Translations under genes and position numbers: made by a program | Assembly (NCBI GenBank): GCA_964611895.1 | Contig: CAZTDN010000004.1 | Span: 62,001 to 126,000 of the forward strand | Reading direction: 5' to 3' | Length of the DNA stretch: 64,000 nt | Source: JAIEOG01 sp964611895 | Lineage (GTDB): Bacteria > Bdellovibrionota > FAC87 > UBA2466 | Part shown: piece after piece, positions 16,801 through 24,727 of the stretch | Layout: every line of letters starts with the position of its first letter | How positions within the stretch are numbered: position 1 is the first letter of the stretch | The notes under the pieces: model-generated | The model's database searches: none | What the model saw: the letters and a program-made list of their open reading frames with translations, nothing else | Told to the model about the DNA's origin: nothing

Positions 16801-18984
16801 CGCTATCTACCTACTTCGAGTGGCCCCACTCATACGATTCATAAGCTCCGAGTGACCGATCCGACGCCGGTCCTTATCGAAACAACGACTTATCGTTCGG
16901 TCCAATTAGAACGTATTCAACAGAATGGAGGATTTCGGGAAGTCGGAGGAGGTAAGGGAGATTTTGTATCGGCTCATGCTTACACCACGGAACTTTTGAA
17001 CGGTCGAGACCCCAGCAATCCTGCTGTGGCGAGACAGTTACAACTCGCCAAAGAATCTGACCGGGATCTCCTCGCACTGATGGAGAAACAGAAGACTAAA
17101 AACGCCCGGTTTGTGGGCTTCAAACTTCTGAAGAGTGTTAATACTCCACCAGGAGAGAAGGCCGAAGAAACAGCAATGTCCAAATGGACCGATCCCAAAC
17201 TAGGCTGGGAGTCGGAAATTATCGCCTTTGCCTCTCAAGGGGGCTCCTCCATTGTTGAGGATTGGATGCTAAAGAAAGATGTGGATCAAGCGCGTGAGCA
17301 GGCCCGAAATAGAGCCGACACGCTCAGAGCCAATGCGTATTTAAAAGCGAAATACAAAACCCAAAAAGAAGTCTTTGATTCCCAAAGCCCGACGGGAAAA
17401 TCTCTCCACCACCTCGAAGCCGCGTTGAATACCTTTAAACTCGCTGCGCAAAACGCCTATGGAGACTCTTATTACGAAAACCCGGAGCTGCGTAATCTGG
17501 TGGACTCGCTTTCGACGCGTAATAGGATCTTGGCACTCGCCGGTATGGAGAAGGGCTTCGAGCACACACAGAAATCGATCGAGCAAAGCCGCAGTAACTT
17601 GCGAGCTTTGTTAGCAATGCTTTCCGATCCCACTCAAGGAAAAATAACCCAGCCAAAAGACAAGGGATTTGAAGCCGCCATGGGGGCACTCGCATCGCAT
17701 TACCTAAAGATTGCTATGAGCCCACCCTGTGCCGAAACCGAAGAGCAGGCCAGGAGGCAACTAGTGGCCATCCAAAAATCTGCAGAATTGGCCGCAAGGG
17801 ACAGTAGACCCGGAGCGCCAAAACCGGTGACCTTGAAAAACAGAGATCGCGTCTACCATCGGCTCGCGAAAGACGGAAAGCTTTCTGTATCCGAGATCGT
17901 GTTCTTTGAGCAGCTCGCCGCTGCCGCGACTGCCAAGCAGCCACTCTTGGATCGTCAGCCCATCGAGACCATGGTCGACAAGCTCATTGCTACCAGAGAT
18001 CAGCTGCATTTCTTACCCAAGGGCGATGCAAATGCGTTGATGCAAATCTATGCGCAGTCTGGCCATCTCCCCAGCGAAGAAAAAATCGCCGCGATGCGCG
18101 CCTATGCCGCTGCGGTTTCCAATCACCCTCGCTATGAACGCCTGACCAACCAACCCAGCCTCTCAAACCAAAAAGCGGCTCAGGCGCTCCGCCAGGCGGA
18201 ATCGTCTGAATTGATCTCCGCGAACCCGAAAGCGCTCACCACGCAACAGATTCACAAGCTGCGCGAAGATCAGGACGCGGAGGTAGCGAAGATCCGCGAG
18301 AAAAAGAAATACTGGGCGGACCTGAGAGAACAGTGGCAGAAAAAGATTGCGCTCATAGACATCAAGCAGTCGGAAGTCGATGATTTCCTGAAGAACATTA
18401 AGTGGCGTGAAGAGAGACTGGGAAATGGTGCCCTCAAGAGAGAGAATTTCAAACTGCATGAAGAAGTCAAGATGGCCCAAACCTACGCGGGGATGATAAA
18501 GCGGCTTACCGACAAGGCCCGTTCCCTAAAGATGCAAATCGACTCAGTTTCGGAGCAGATCCAAGGATGTTCTGAGCTGGCGGAAATAGATCGTTTGGAA
18601 AAAGAAGCCTCGCCCAAAACAGAAATCCTAGAAATCGAAAACTGGAAATACACTACCAAGCCCGGGTTTCCTGACCCAGTCACCGAAAGCAAGGCCAACG
18701 GGTACCCGGATCACTGGTTTTTCTGGCAAGAACCCTCCCTTCCTCTGGTACACCAGGCCGGCACGCTGGAGGTCGACATTGAAGGAAAACAATTGATGCA
18801 CGAGTATTTTAGACAGATGCGAATGCTCCAAGCGACAAGCGTTGTCGCTACTTATGTGGGAACCGTGGCTGAAGAAGAGCCGACTTGGAATTCAAACGAC
18901 CGGTCCTACCCGACACGTATCGCGCCGGGCCCTAAACCACCGCCGAAATCGTCCCAGCAAATACCTGACGTTGCAGGTCTGTAA
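13837..18984 (+). CDS. Giant exported protein of unknown function, 1715 aa
   Basis: The start is a GTG preceded closely by a GGGGGGA ribosome site. Residues 1-25 form a Sec signal peptide ending AAHA. Residues about 60-140 are helical and 140-200 are rich in Pro, Gly and His. A hydrophobic Ala/Gly/Val-rich stretch at about 485-528 (containing AFTSIAVAAATGG and LVQSLIGLF) is followed directly by a long coiled coil (about 531-636). The middle is largely helical and charged. A second coiled coil lies at about 1470-1590, and the C-terminus is Pro-rich. Cysteines are few. A buried hydrophobic hairpin next to a coiled coil resembles alpha-helical membrane-inserting toxins in outline only; no family was recognised. 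It is monocistronic, with the converging azlD ending 6 bases beyond it. Confidence 0.85.
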   Translation: MKHLSLCVRLSLCVAIITPHHAAHAVPTKTDKLNAELLKDSANTVRSSPSYYLARSGHILSYLVQHAKTSESRAAAGWTLVQLAQSLLSQKGLYEGRKAKARMDELLKAVERDKGSTVKVELEEALMFAGVPEESIPHPYEKPRPPRDDYKGPAFNLPHDHPSGHGTSPGKGAPGDYVDSISGRGVSPSYQMEDPERWKEAQDLAAFGLEDAVKSNSDEEIARIARQRYYAQSFTHPDMPQPGTPGFSEAIKNIDATGALVEDRILNELAPEKTNGTQFFNLADKLAPGAFLFGPEAGAAAKSAAAIGKKYGPDAVWLLKQSGFSASGLSTLNGVDRATILGNGALDDLAQLNYLAAKHPEVRALLDKIELKYGGVAHSQIPAKDRNAKLPGYTHHIENTQPKNRGANMRALARVNPQSNLATLNKVKAGEPIRAPNGKTAEELANPPAEGETPEKKLERIRSLQHIHAVASDLREIAQRLGAPKELVATLMVAEAFTSIAVAAATGGPATAAVVTVIKLVQSLIGLFDDGPSPMERLHQEIVALRKQMEALSDQITEQNRALSAEVRHQFRLTLQMLAHLEQKSDRRFDALDKQVARSRGQLEDILTEQERQNFRQDEQLQKNDLKNVNSSLKILTPSWSTQRSQRRDLSTKNNTVDPSSYDKELREIMEFGLIHSRDPHWTGSPHLDKSAEPANRNATGASSIDTATKLDENLVQELNRITPGSGMAPLDSALKALGLPSIAVPLTKEEKSALQITPSEPFRDEAPMDITAWKTGAEKLATAMDHVQKSLPEYETQFKDLQCSADPNLEKLRLYMKKGYEQRARLENLVPRDSNNRPSSAHLATLLGNYEHYLEQANATLQLTRNEFFREDPAATDLNNPIDTDELRKNFASTLNADIEYCPQPIGSSSANKSTIHGPKRKLRTPQEWAKLVPEEYLHLAKLSPGSAIQICYSDPGFTEFSDKWSEVDDSTVKKERFAKSGLNIEVRYLPTSSGPTHTIHKLRVTDPTPVLIETTTYRSVQLERIQQNGGFREVGGGKGDFVSAHAYTTELLNGRDPSNPAVARQLQLAKESDRDLLALMEKQKTKNARFVGFKLLKSVNTPPGEKAEETAMSKWTDPKLGWESEIIAFASQGGSSIVEDWMLKKDVDQAREQARNRADTLRANAYLKAKYKTQKEVFDSQSPTGKSLHHLEAALNTFKLAAQNAYGDSYYENPELRNLVDSLSTRNRILALAGMEKGFEHTQKSIEQSRSNLRALLAMLSDPTQGKITQPKDKGFEAAMGALASHYLKIAMSPPCAETEEQARRQLVAIQKSAELAARDSRPGAPKPVTLKNRDRVYHRLAKDGKLSVSEIVFFEQLAAAATAKQPLLDRQPIETMVDKLIATRDQLHFLPKGDANALMQIYAQSGHLPSEEKIAAMRAYAAAVSNHPRYERLTNQPSLSNQKAAQALRQAESSELISANPKALTTQQIHKLREDQDAEVAKIREKKKYWADLREQWQKKIALIDIKQSEVDDFLKNIKWREERLGNGALKRENFKLHEEVKMAQTYAGMIKRLTDKARSLKMQIDSVSEQIQGCSELAEIDRLEKEASPKTEILEIENWKYTTKPGFPDPVTESKANGYPDHWFFWQEPSLPLVHQAGTLEVDIEGKQLMHEYFRQMRMLQATSVVATYVGTVAEEEPTWNSNDRSYPTRIAPGPKPPPKSSQQIPDVAGL

Positions 18985-18990
18985 GGGCGT

Positions 18991-19311
18991 TTAGAGATTG
19001 CGCAGCAGCGCCATCGAAGAGACGCCGACGAGAACGGCGAAGAGAAGGTTGCGCGTAAAAATTCCGGCGAGCACCGTGGGAACCGCGGCGATCAGAGCAA
19101 AGTTGAGACCCAGGCCCACCACGGATTCTGCGGGCACAAAAAGCTGCGGCACCACAAAAGACGACAAAATAGCCACGGGCACATAACGCATCCACGCAGC
19201 CACTCCAGGACGAAATGTAACCCCGCCCAAAAAAACGAAGGGCAATAACCTACACAGATAGGTCACTACCGCCATTCCCAACACCGTCAACCAGACTTTA
19301 TGCGCGTCCAT
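18991..19311 (-). CDS. azlD: AzlD-family branched-chain amino acid exporter subunit
   Basis: A 106-aa membrane protein with four hydrophobic segments and the family hallmark TYLCRLLPF near the N-terminus. AzlD is the small partner of AzlC in exporting branched-chain amino acids and analogues. I use the ATG at 19311, 14 bases inside the end of azlC; a TTG at 19332 is possible but adds a non-hydrophobic tail inside azlC. Placement next to a leucine-catabolism-type cassette fits branched-chain amino acid handling, but that link is inferred. Confidence 0.88.
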   Translation of the reverse strand: MDAHKVWLTVLGMAVVTYLCRLLPFVFLGGVTFRPGVAAWMRYVPVAILSSFVVPQLFVPAESVVGLGLNFALIAAVPTVLAGIFTRNLLFAVLVGVSSMALLRNL

Positions 19312-20020
19312 GGCGCTCCATCCGCATTCCAAGCAAAGGCGCTACCGCCGCCGCAGCTAAAGGTGCAAACCATGCCAAGCCTACATAGTGGGTCAGCAAT
19401 GCAATCGCACCCGCAAAGCAAGCGACCGCAAAGGTCTCTCGCGTTTTGATTTGCAAGACTAACACCGCCAGGATCATGGCAACCAGAGCGTAGTCTAGCC
19501 CCAATCCGTGCAACTGTGAGGTATCGCCCCCCAGCAAAAAACCTAGCACTGTCCCGCCCACCCAAGCCCCGTGGGCAGCGGCTTGTATCCAAAGTGCTCG
19601 CGCTGGGGAGACCTCACTCCCATCCCGAGGGTTGAGCAAAAGCGCAAACGTCTCGTCCGTGAGTTGAAATGCGAAGAGCAATCGCACCCAGCGCTTCCAT
19701 CCCGCAGCCGTTTTGGCAAAAGCAGAGCCCATCAGCATTAAGCGCGAATTCACCAATAACGTGACCGTCACAATCAGCCAAACTGGCTGCGACGTCGCCA
19801 GCATCCCCAAGGCAACGACCTGTGAAGTCCCCGCGTATACCAATGCACTCATCAAAACAGATAAACCAAAACTCAATCCCTGTTCGCGTGCCAAAACCCC
19901 AAATGCAAACGAAACAGCGAAAAAAGCCAAAGCGAGCGGAATCGTCTCCGTTGGAACTCGAAAGGCTGTTGGGGACGCTGCTGCAACAGGAGAATGGGCG
20001 TATTGCGGGACGTTTCGCAT
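19298..20020 (-). CDS. azlC: AzlC-family branched-chain amino acid exporter subunit
   Basis: A 240-aa membrane protein. PLALAFFAVSFAFGVLARE at the N-terminus, SALVYAGTSQVVALGML and LLVNSRLMLMG are the conserved AzlC blocks. The ATG at 20020 has GAGGAAG just upstream and is preferred over a TTG 39 bases earlier. It forms the exporter with AzlD, which overlaps it by 14 bases. The 91 bases between it and the MetE-like gene show no clear terminator, so read-through from the upstream cluster is possible. Confidence 0.9.
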   Translation of the reverse strand: MRNVPQYAHSPVAAASPTAFRVPTETIPLALAFFAVSFAFGVLAREQGLSFGLSVLMSALVYAGTSQVVALGMLATSQPVWLIVTVTLLVNSRLMLMGSAFAKTAAGWKRWVRLLFAFQLTDETFALLLNPRDGSEVSPARALWIQAAAHGAWVGGTVLGFLLGGDTSQLHGLGLDYALVAMILAVLVLQIKTRETFAVACFAGAIALLTHYVGLAWFAPLAAAAVAPLLGMRMERHGRA

Positions 20021-20111
20021 GACTTCCTCGAAGTGTCGGCAAACTAGCCCAAATCTCAAATCAAAATCAAGAAAATGCCGGAAGGATTCTAGTAGAACTT
20101 GCTATGTATCG

Positions 20112-21155
20112 TTAACAAGGCAACACGCTATTTCGTGCCTGAACCAGCTGAGAATAGACCCCTTCAGCGTCCTTGGGCGAATGCAAGGCTAGCCCGCAAG
20201 CAGGTGTCCACAAGGCATTTTCGGCAACCTCTCGCCCTAATTCTGGCCCCAAGCCGCGCTCCAACCGCGCAAACACAGCAGCGGCGAGGGCTCCAGCCGA
20301 GTCCAGTCTGGCCGGGCCGGACGTTGGAATCACTCCCAACCCCAAACGCCCCCTCCGCTCCACAAAAGCCGGCAACCACTCACCCGCCTGCAACAACGAC
20401 TCTAACGAAAGGCGGGTATCCAACGACAATATATCCAACCCCAAAGTCGATAAAAGCTCCCAACGCGTATTGCTACAACAGTGCAATCCCACTGAAACGC
20501 CTTCTTTTTGGAGCGCTTGAATCAAGAGTTTGAGCTCCTGCAAACCTAACAAGTGAGTGGGATTCTGATCCGAAAGCACAAAAAGCGCTGGCTCATCTAG
20601 AAACAAGATTGTCTGCACCCCTTGCGCTCGCAACCTGCGAGTCATCCCCAACGCTCTTGCCAAAATCAGACGAAACACTTGGCGCCCGATAGAAGACGCC
20701 TGATCCATTCTCTGGCCGGTTGTAGTCCGTAAAGTCCACTGCGCCGTTAGTGGTCCCACGATTTGGATCTTGGCCAAGTGACAGTTTCTCTCTTGCAACT
20801 CCCACAGAAAGGGCTGCCAACTGCTCGATGTCGCAGCCGAAGGCTCAAAAGCCTCAAAAGCGTTCGCGCTGGCCACCTGGTCGAACGCATGCGAAAGCCT
20901 TTGATCAAAGCTCGCTGCATTGCCTTCCCAGACTTTGGTATCGAGCAAAACGCTCCCATCCTTTTCTACTTGGATGCCGGGCAACCCTTCTGTCCCTTGG
21001 GGTAGCGCAAACTCCCAGGCATTGCGCATCGGGATCTGCGGCAAAAAAGGGATATCAAAACGAAACGCATACTCTAAAGCCGCATCGATATTGTGATGGG
21101 GAAGGCTGCCAATCCCGGTCGTCGCCCCCGATGGAATGGATGGCTTTGAGCTCAC
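20112..21155 (-). CDS. Core-MetE / UROD-like methyltransferase
   Basis: A 347-aa protein matching only the catalytic C-terminal barrel of cobalamin-independent methionine synthase. Visible are the N-terminal TTGIGSLPH (MetE TIGSFPQT), the FLDEPAL box, the zinc ligands HCC in VGLHCCSN, and a C-terminal cysteine in TPACGLALHS. The usual glutamate ligand position (IET in MetE) reads LDT, so an aspartate may replace it. The N-terminal folate-binding half of MetE is absent. It overlaps metH by 4 bases, so the two are translationally coupled. Core-MetE proteins elsewhere use corrinoid-bound or other non-folate methyl groups. The donor here is unknown, and a UROD-type role cannot be excluded. Confidence 0.75.
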   Translation of the reverse strand: MSSKPSIPSGATTGIGSLPHHNIDAALEYAFRFDIPFLPQIPMRNAWEFALPQGTEGLPGIQVEKDGSVLLDTKVWEGNAASFDQRLSHAFDQVASANAFEAFEPSAATSSSWQPFLWELQERNCHLAKIQIVGPLTAQWTLRTTTGQRMDQASSIGRQVFRLILARALGMTRRLRAQGVQTILFLDEPALFVLSDQNPTHLLGLQELKLLIQALQKEGVSVGLHCCSNTRWELLSTLGLDILSLDTRLSLESLLQAGEWLPAFVERRGRLGLGVIPTSGPARLDSAGALAAAVFARLERGLGPELGREVAENALWTPACGLALHSPKDAEGVYSQLVQARNSVLPC

Positions 21156-24100
21156 GTCGTGCCCACGGAGAAGTAGCTTGCGTTCGGGTGGTGAAATACA
21201 AGTGCCGAGACGCTCGCTTCTGGATCCATCATGAAACCCTCCGTCAATTCGACGCCTATTTCAGCTGGACGCAAAAGGTCAAACAACGCTGCCTGATCGT
21301 CCAAGCGCGGACACGCTGGGTAACCAAATGAATAGCGTTTCCCTCGGTACTTTGCTTGAAAGCGATCCAGAAGTGTCGCCTCCGGGCTATCGGGAAACCC
21401 CCAAAAGCCCCGGATCTGAGAATGCAAGAGCTCCGCATAGCCTTCCGCTGACTCTAGGGCCAGGACTTGAATGATGTGCGACTGCAAGTACTCCCCTCGG
21501 TTTTTGAGCTCTTCCGCCAAAACCCGGACTCCTTTTCCCACTGAGACCACGAACGCCGCTACAGAGTCTCGCACTTGCTCCCAATCTGGAGGGTGACCAC
21601 TACGGGAAACTGGATGTACATAGTCTGCGAGGCAAAGCCCATCGACCTTTTTCTGACGGGGAAAATCCAAACTTACCGACTTGCCGTCCGCGGCGCGCAA
21701 GTGCAATCGATTGCCGTCGGAGGCTGCTTTGAAAAAGGAGTACACAGCCACGGGTTCCATCGCAGGTGTCCCCCGATACATTTTTTTGGCTTGCTCCACT
21801 GCGGTCCAGATCCCATAAGACTTTGGATCCTCTTGTTCCCATTTTCTCAAACTTGCGGGAGTCGCCTTTAACGAATCTAGCTCCCGGACGATCTTGCCGT
21901 TGATTCCCAAGTGCCGGCCGTACACCATCATCGGGTTCATGAACTTCCAAACCGTATCAATCGGTGTGTGGCGCAAGACATGACGATCCCAGTCTGGAAC
22001 CATTGGAGTCTGATCCAAAATGGGAACCGAGGAGGAACGTGTTTGTGGTTCTGCCACTTCTACTTTGGTAACCGTGGGCTCACTCGCCAGAGCAAGCCTC
22101 CGATGCGCGAGCTCCGACTTGAGCTTTTCAAACCCGGATTTATCCACAATTGTTTTTGCGAGTTCTAAACCCGTCATCGCATCCGATGCGTAGGCGACCG
22201 TCCCAACGTAGGCTTTGGAAATTTGTTTATCGACAAAGTTCTGAGTCAGCGCCGCTCCCCCGACCAACATAGGAGGCGTGACGCCCGCCTTGGAGAGATC
22301 GTCCGCAGTAACAACCATCTGTTGCGCCGATTTCACCAATAAGCCTGATAACCCGACGATATCAGGTTGGTGCTCTCGAATGGCATGGATCAACTGCTCC
22401 GGTGGCACTTTTATCCCCAGATTCACCACCTGAAAGCCGTTATTGGCCAGGATGATTTCAACCAGGTTCTTGCCGATATCATGCACATCGCCTTTAACCG
22501 TCGCTAGCAAAACCTTGCCTCGGCTGGAGGATTCGGTTTTCTCCATGAAGTTTTCCAAATGGCTAACTGCTGCCTTCATGGCTTCTGCGGACTGCAGCAC
22601 TTCGGCAACAATCAATTGGTTCGTGTTGAATAGGCGCCCGACTTCATCCATCCCCTTCATCAAGGGCCCATTGATGATTTCAAGCGGAGCGAGTGTCTTT
22701 AGCGCTTCATCCAGGTCGGCGACCAATCCGTCCTTAGAGCCTTCGATAATGTATTGAGGCAAGCGTTCCATCAGGGGGAGGACGATGCCACTCGCCTTTG
22801 CGCTGGGCGCTTTGGTTCGAAAATGCCCCGCAAAAGCAGCCACCGGGTCTTCGCCCCGATTGTACAAGAGATCCTCGGCTAAGCGACGTTCCGCTTCGGG
22901 AATACTCGCATAGCGCTCAAGCTTTTCGGAGTTCACAATAGCCAAGTCTAACCCCGCCTGCACACAGTGGTACAGAAACACAGAGTTCAATACCTCTCGT
23001 CCCGCTTCGGGGAGACCAAAACTCACATTCGAAATTCCGAGCACCGTGCGCGTGCCAGGAAACTTTTCTTTGATCAACCGAATGCCTTCAATGGTCTCTA
23101 CAGCAGAGCCAACGTACTGTTTATCTCCCGTAGCGCAGGGAAACACGAGAGGATCCCAATAAATATCTTCCGGAGCCAGCCCGTACTTTTGGGTGAGCAA
23201 GGCGTAGGAACGCTCCGCAATCGCGAGCTTTCGCTGGCGACTGACACCCATGCCTTGTTCCGGATCGTCGTCGATGGTACCCACGACCACCGCAGCCCCG
23301 AATCTCCTGACCAGCGGCAGAACTTTTTCGTACCGCTCTTCGCCGTCCTCGAGGTTGATCGAGTTGATCAATGCTTTGCCTTGGGAATAGGTCAAAGCCA
23401 TCTCAATGACTTTTTCATCCGTACTATCAATCATTAGCGGAACGCGGACTTTTTTGACGGCAAGCTCCAGAAACTGGCGCATGTCGGCCATTTCATCCCG
23501 ATCGGGATTGGCCAAGCAGACATCGAGAATTTGGGCACCACTTTTGATCTGAGCGCGAGCGATATCTGAGGCTTCATCAAATTTTTCTTCGCAAATCAGT
23601 TTTTTGAACTTACGACTTCCGATGACGTTAGTGCGCTCGCCCACAATGACTGGGCGCATTTCATCGGTGATTTCCAAAAAATCGACACCCGATACCACCG
23701 ATCTCTTTGCCGGATTTGGGACAGGTGCCTTTTTGGAGTCGACCAACTCCGCCAAAGCAGCGATGTGCCCAGGCGTAGTGCCACAACACCCACCCACCAG
23801 GCCAACCCAGTTTTTGTCGACAAAACGGGAGACCACTCGAGCAACCATGGCTGGAGATTCTAAATAGCAGCCATTTTCGTCGGGCAATCCGGCGTTGGGT
23901 ACACAGGCCACCGGAAACGGAGAGGACGCTGCCAGCGAGCGGATAAAATCGGTCATGAACTCAGGACCGGTTGCGCAGTTTAGTCCAAGGTACAGCAATT
24001 CATGGTGCGCTACACTCGCCAGCAGCGCCTCAATGCTTTGGCCAGCCAACATGGTTCCCATGGGTTCAATGGTTGCTGAGATTGCCACTGGCAACCGTCG

Positions 24101-24661
24101 CTTCTGCTCGACCATAGCTTGATCGCAGCCCAATAAAGCCGCCTTGACGTTGCGCGTGTCCTGACAAGTCTCCAGAAGCAAGTAATCAACGCCTCCTTCG
24201 ATCAGCGCCGAGGCTTGTACTCGAAACTCGTCCACCAGACGTTCGAAAGTCACCCCTCCGGTGACTGAAATAGCTTTGGTGGTTGGGCCAATCGAACCCG
24301 CAACAAATCGCGGTTTGGCAGGCGTGGAAAATTTAAGCGCTGCCTTGCGGGCGATCTGGGCCGCGGCGAGATTGATTTCTCTGGCTTTCGATCCAAGAGA
24401 AAACTCATCTAAAACCAAAGGCGTTCCGCCAAAGGTATTGGTTTCGATGATATCGCATCCGGCCCGTAGATAATCCGAATGGATCTCTTCGATGAGTTCC
24501 GGACGGGTCAAAACCAAGTACTCATTGCACCCTTCGTAATGGGTTCCCCCGAAATCCTCGGCCGTGAGGTTGCGATCCTGAATGGCAGTCCCCATTGCCC
24601 CGTCCAGGACAAGAATACGTTCTTTTAATAGTTCTGTTAGTGAAGGCGTGGTGTTTTTCAC
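21152..24661 (-). CDS. metH: Cobalamin-dependent methionine synthase
   Basis: A 1169-aa full-length MetH (the E. coli enzyme is about 1227 aa). Modules in order: homocysteine-binding domain with zinc cysteines in GLNCAT and GGCCGTT (about 1-320), pterin-binding barrel with GERTNVIGSRKF (about 335-620), cobalamin cap and B12 domain with the axial histidine in VHDIGKN (about 640-880), and AdoMet reactivation domain with RGKRYSFGYPACP and MDPEASVSALVF (about 920-1169). It transfers methyl from methyl-tetrahydrofolate to homocysteine. It begins 66 bases after the carboxyltransferase stop; that gap is too short for a cobalamin riboswitch and I see none. The core-MetE-like gene overlaps its end. 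Confidence 0.97.
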   Translation of the reverse strand: MKNTTPSLTELLKERILVLDGAMGTAIQDRNLTAEDFGGTHYEGCNEYLVLTRPELIEEIHSDYLRAGCDIIETNTFGGTPLVLDEFSLGSKAREINLAAAQIARKAALKFSTPAKPRFVAGSIGPTTKAISVTGGVTFERLVDEFRVQASALIEGGVDYLLLETCQDTRNVKAALLGCDQAMVEQKRRLPVAISATIEPMGTMLAGQSIEALLASVAHHELLYLGLNCATGPEFMTDFIRSLAASSPFPVACVPNAGLPDENGCYLESPAMVARVVSRFVDKNWVGLVGGCCGTTPGHIAALAELVDSKKAPVPNPAKRSVVSGVDFLEITDEMRPVIVGERTNVIGSRKFKKLICEEKFDEASDIARAQIKSGAQILDVCLANPDRDEMADMRQFLELAVKKVRVPLMIDSTDEKVIEMALTYSQGKALINSINLEDGEERYEKVLPLVRRFGAAVVVGTIDDDPEQGMGVSRQRKLAIAERSYALLTQKYGLAPEDIYWDPLVFPCATGDKQYVGSAVETIEGIRLIKEKFPGTRTVLGISNVSFGLPEAGREVLNSVFLYHCVQAGLDLAIVNSEKLERYASIPEAERRLAEDLLYNRGEDPVAAFAGHFRTKAPSAKASGIVLPLMERLPQYIIEGSKDGLVADLDEALKTLAPLEIINGPLMKGMDEVGRLFNTNQLIVAEVLQSAEAMKAAVSHLENFMEKTESSSRGKVLLATVKGDVHDIGKNLVEIILANNGFQVVNLGIKVPPEQLIHAIREHQPDIVGLSGLLVKSAQQMVVTADDLSKAGVTPPMLVGGAALTQNFVDKQISKAYVGTVAYASDAMTGLELAKTIVDKSGFEKLKSELAHRRLALASEPTVTKVEVAEPQTRSSSVPILDQTPMVPDWDRHVLRHTPIDTVWKFMNPMMVYGRHLGINGKIVRELDSLKATPASLRKWEQEDPKSYGIWTAVEQAKKMYRGTPAMEPVAVYSFFKAASDGNRLHLRAADGKSVSLDFPRQKKVDGLCLADYVHPVSRSGHPPDWEQVRDSVAAFVVSVGKGVRVLAEELKNRGEYLQSHIIQVLALESAEGYAELLHSQIRGFWGFPDSPEATLLDRFQAKYRGKRYSFGYPACPRLDDQAALFDLLRPAEIGVELTEGFMMDPEASVSALVFHHPNASYFSVGTT

Positions 24662-24727
24662 AGGGGAAATAGAATATCCGGCTGAGCCCGAGAATCCAAG
24701 CTTCTTTCAACAAGGGGCGTCAATGCC

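Noticed and set aside
24662..24727. Cobalamin or SAM riboswitch upstream of metH
   Set aside because: The gap is only 66 bases, and neither a B12-box nor a SAM-type fold is visible.
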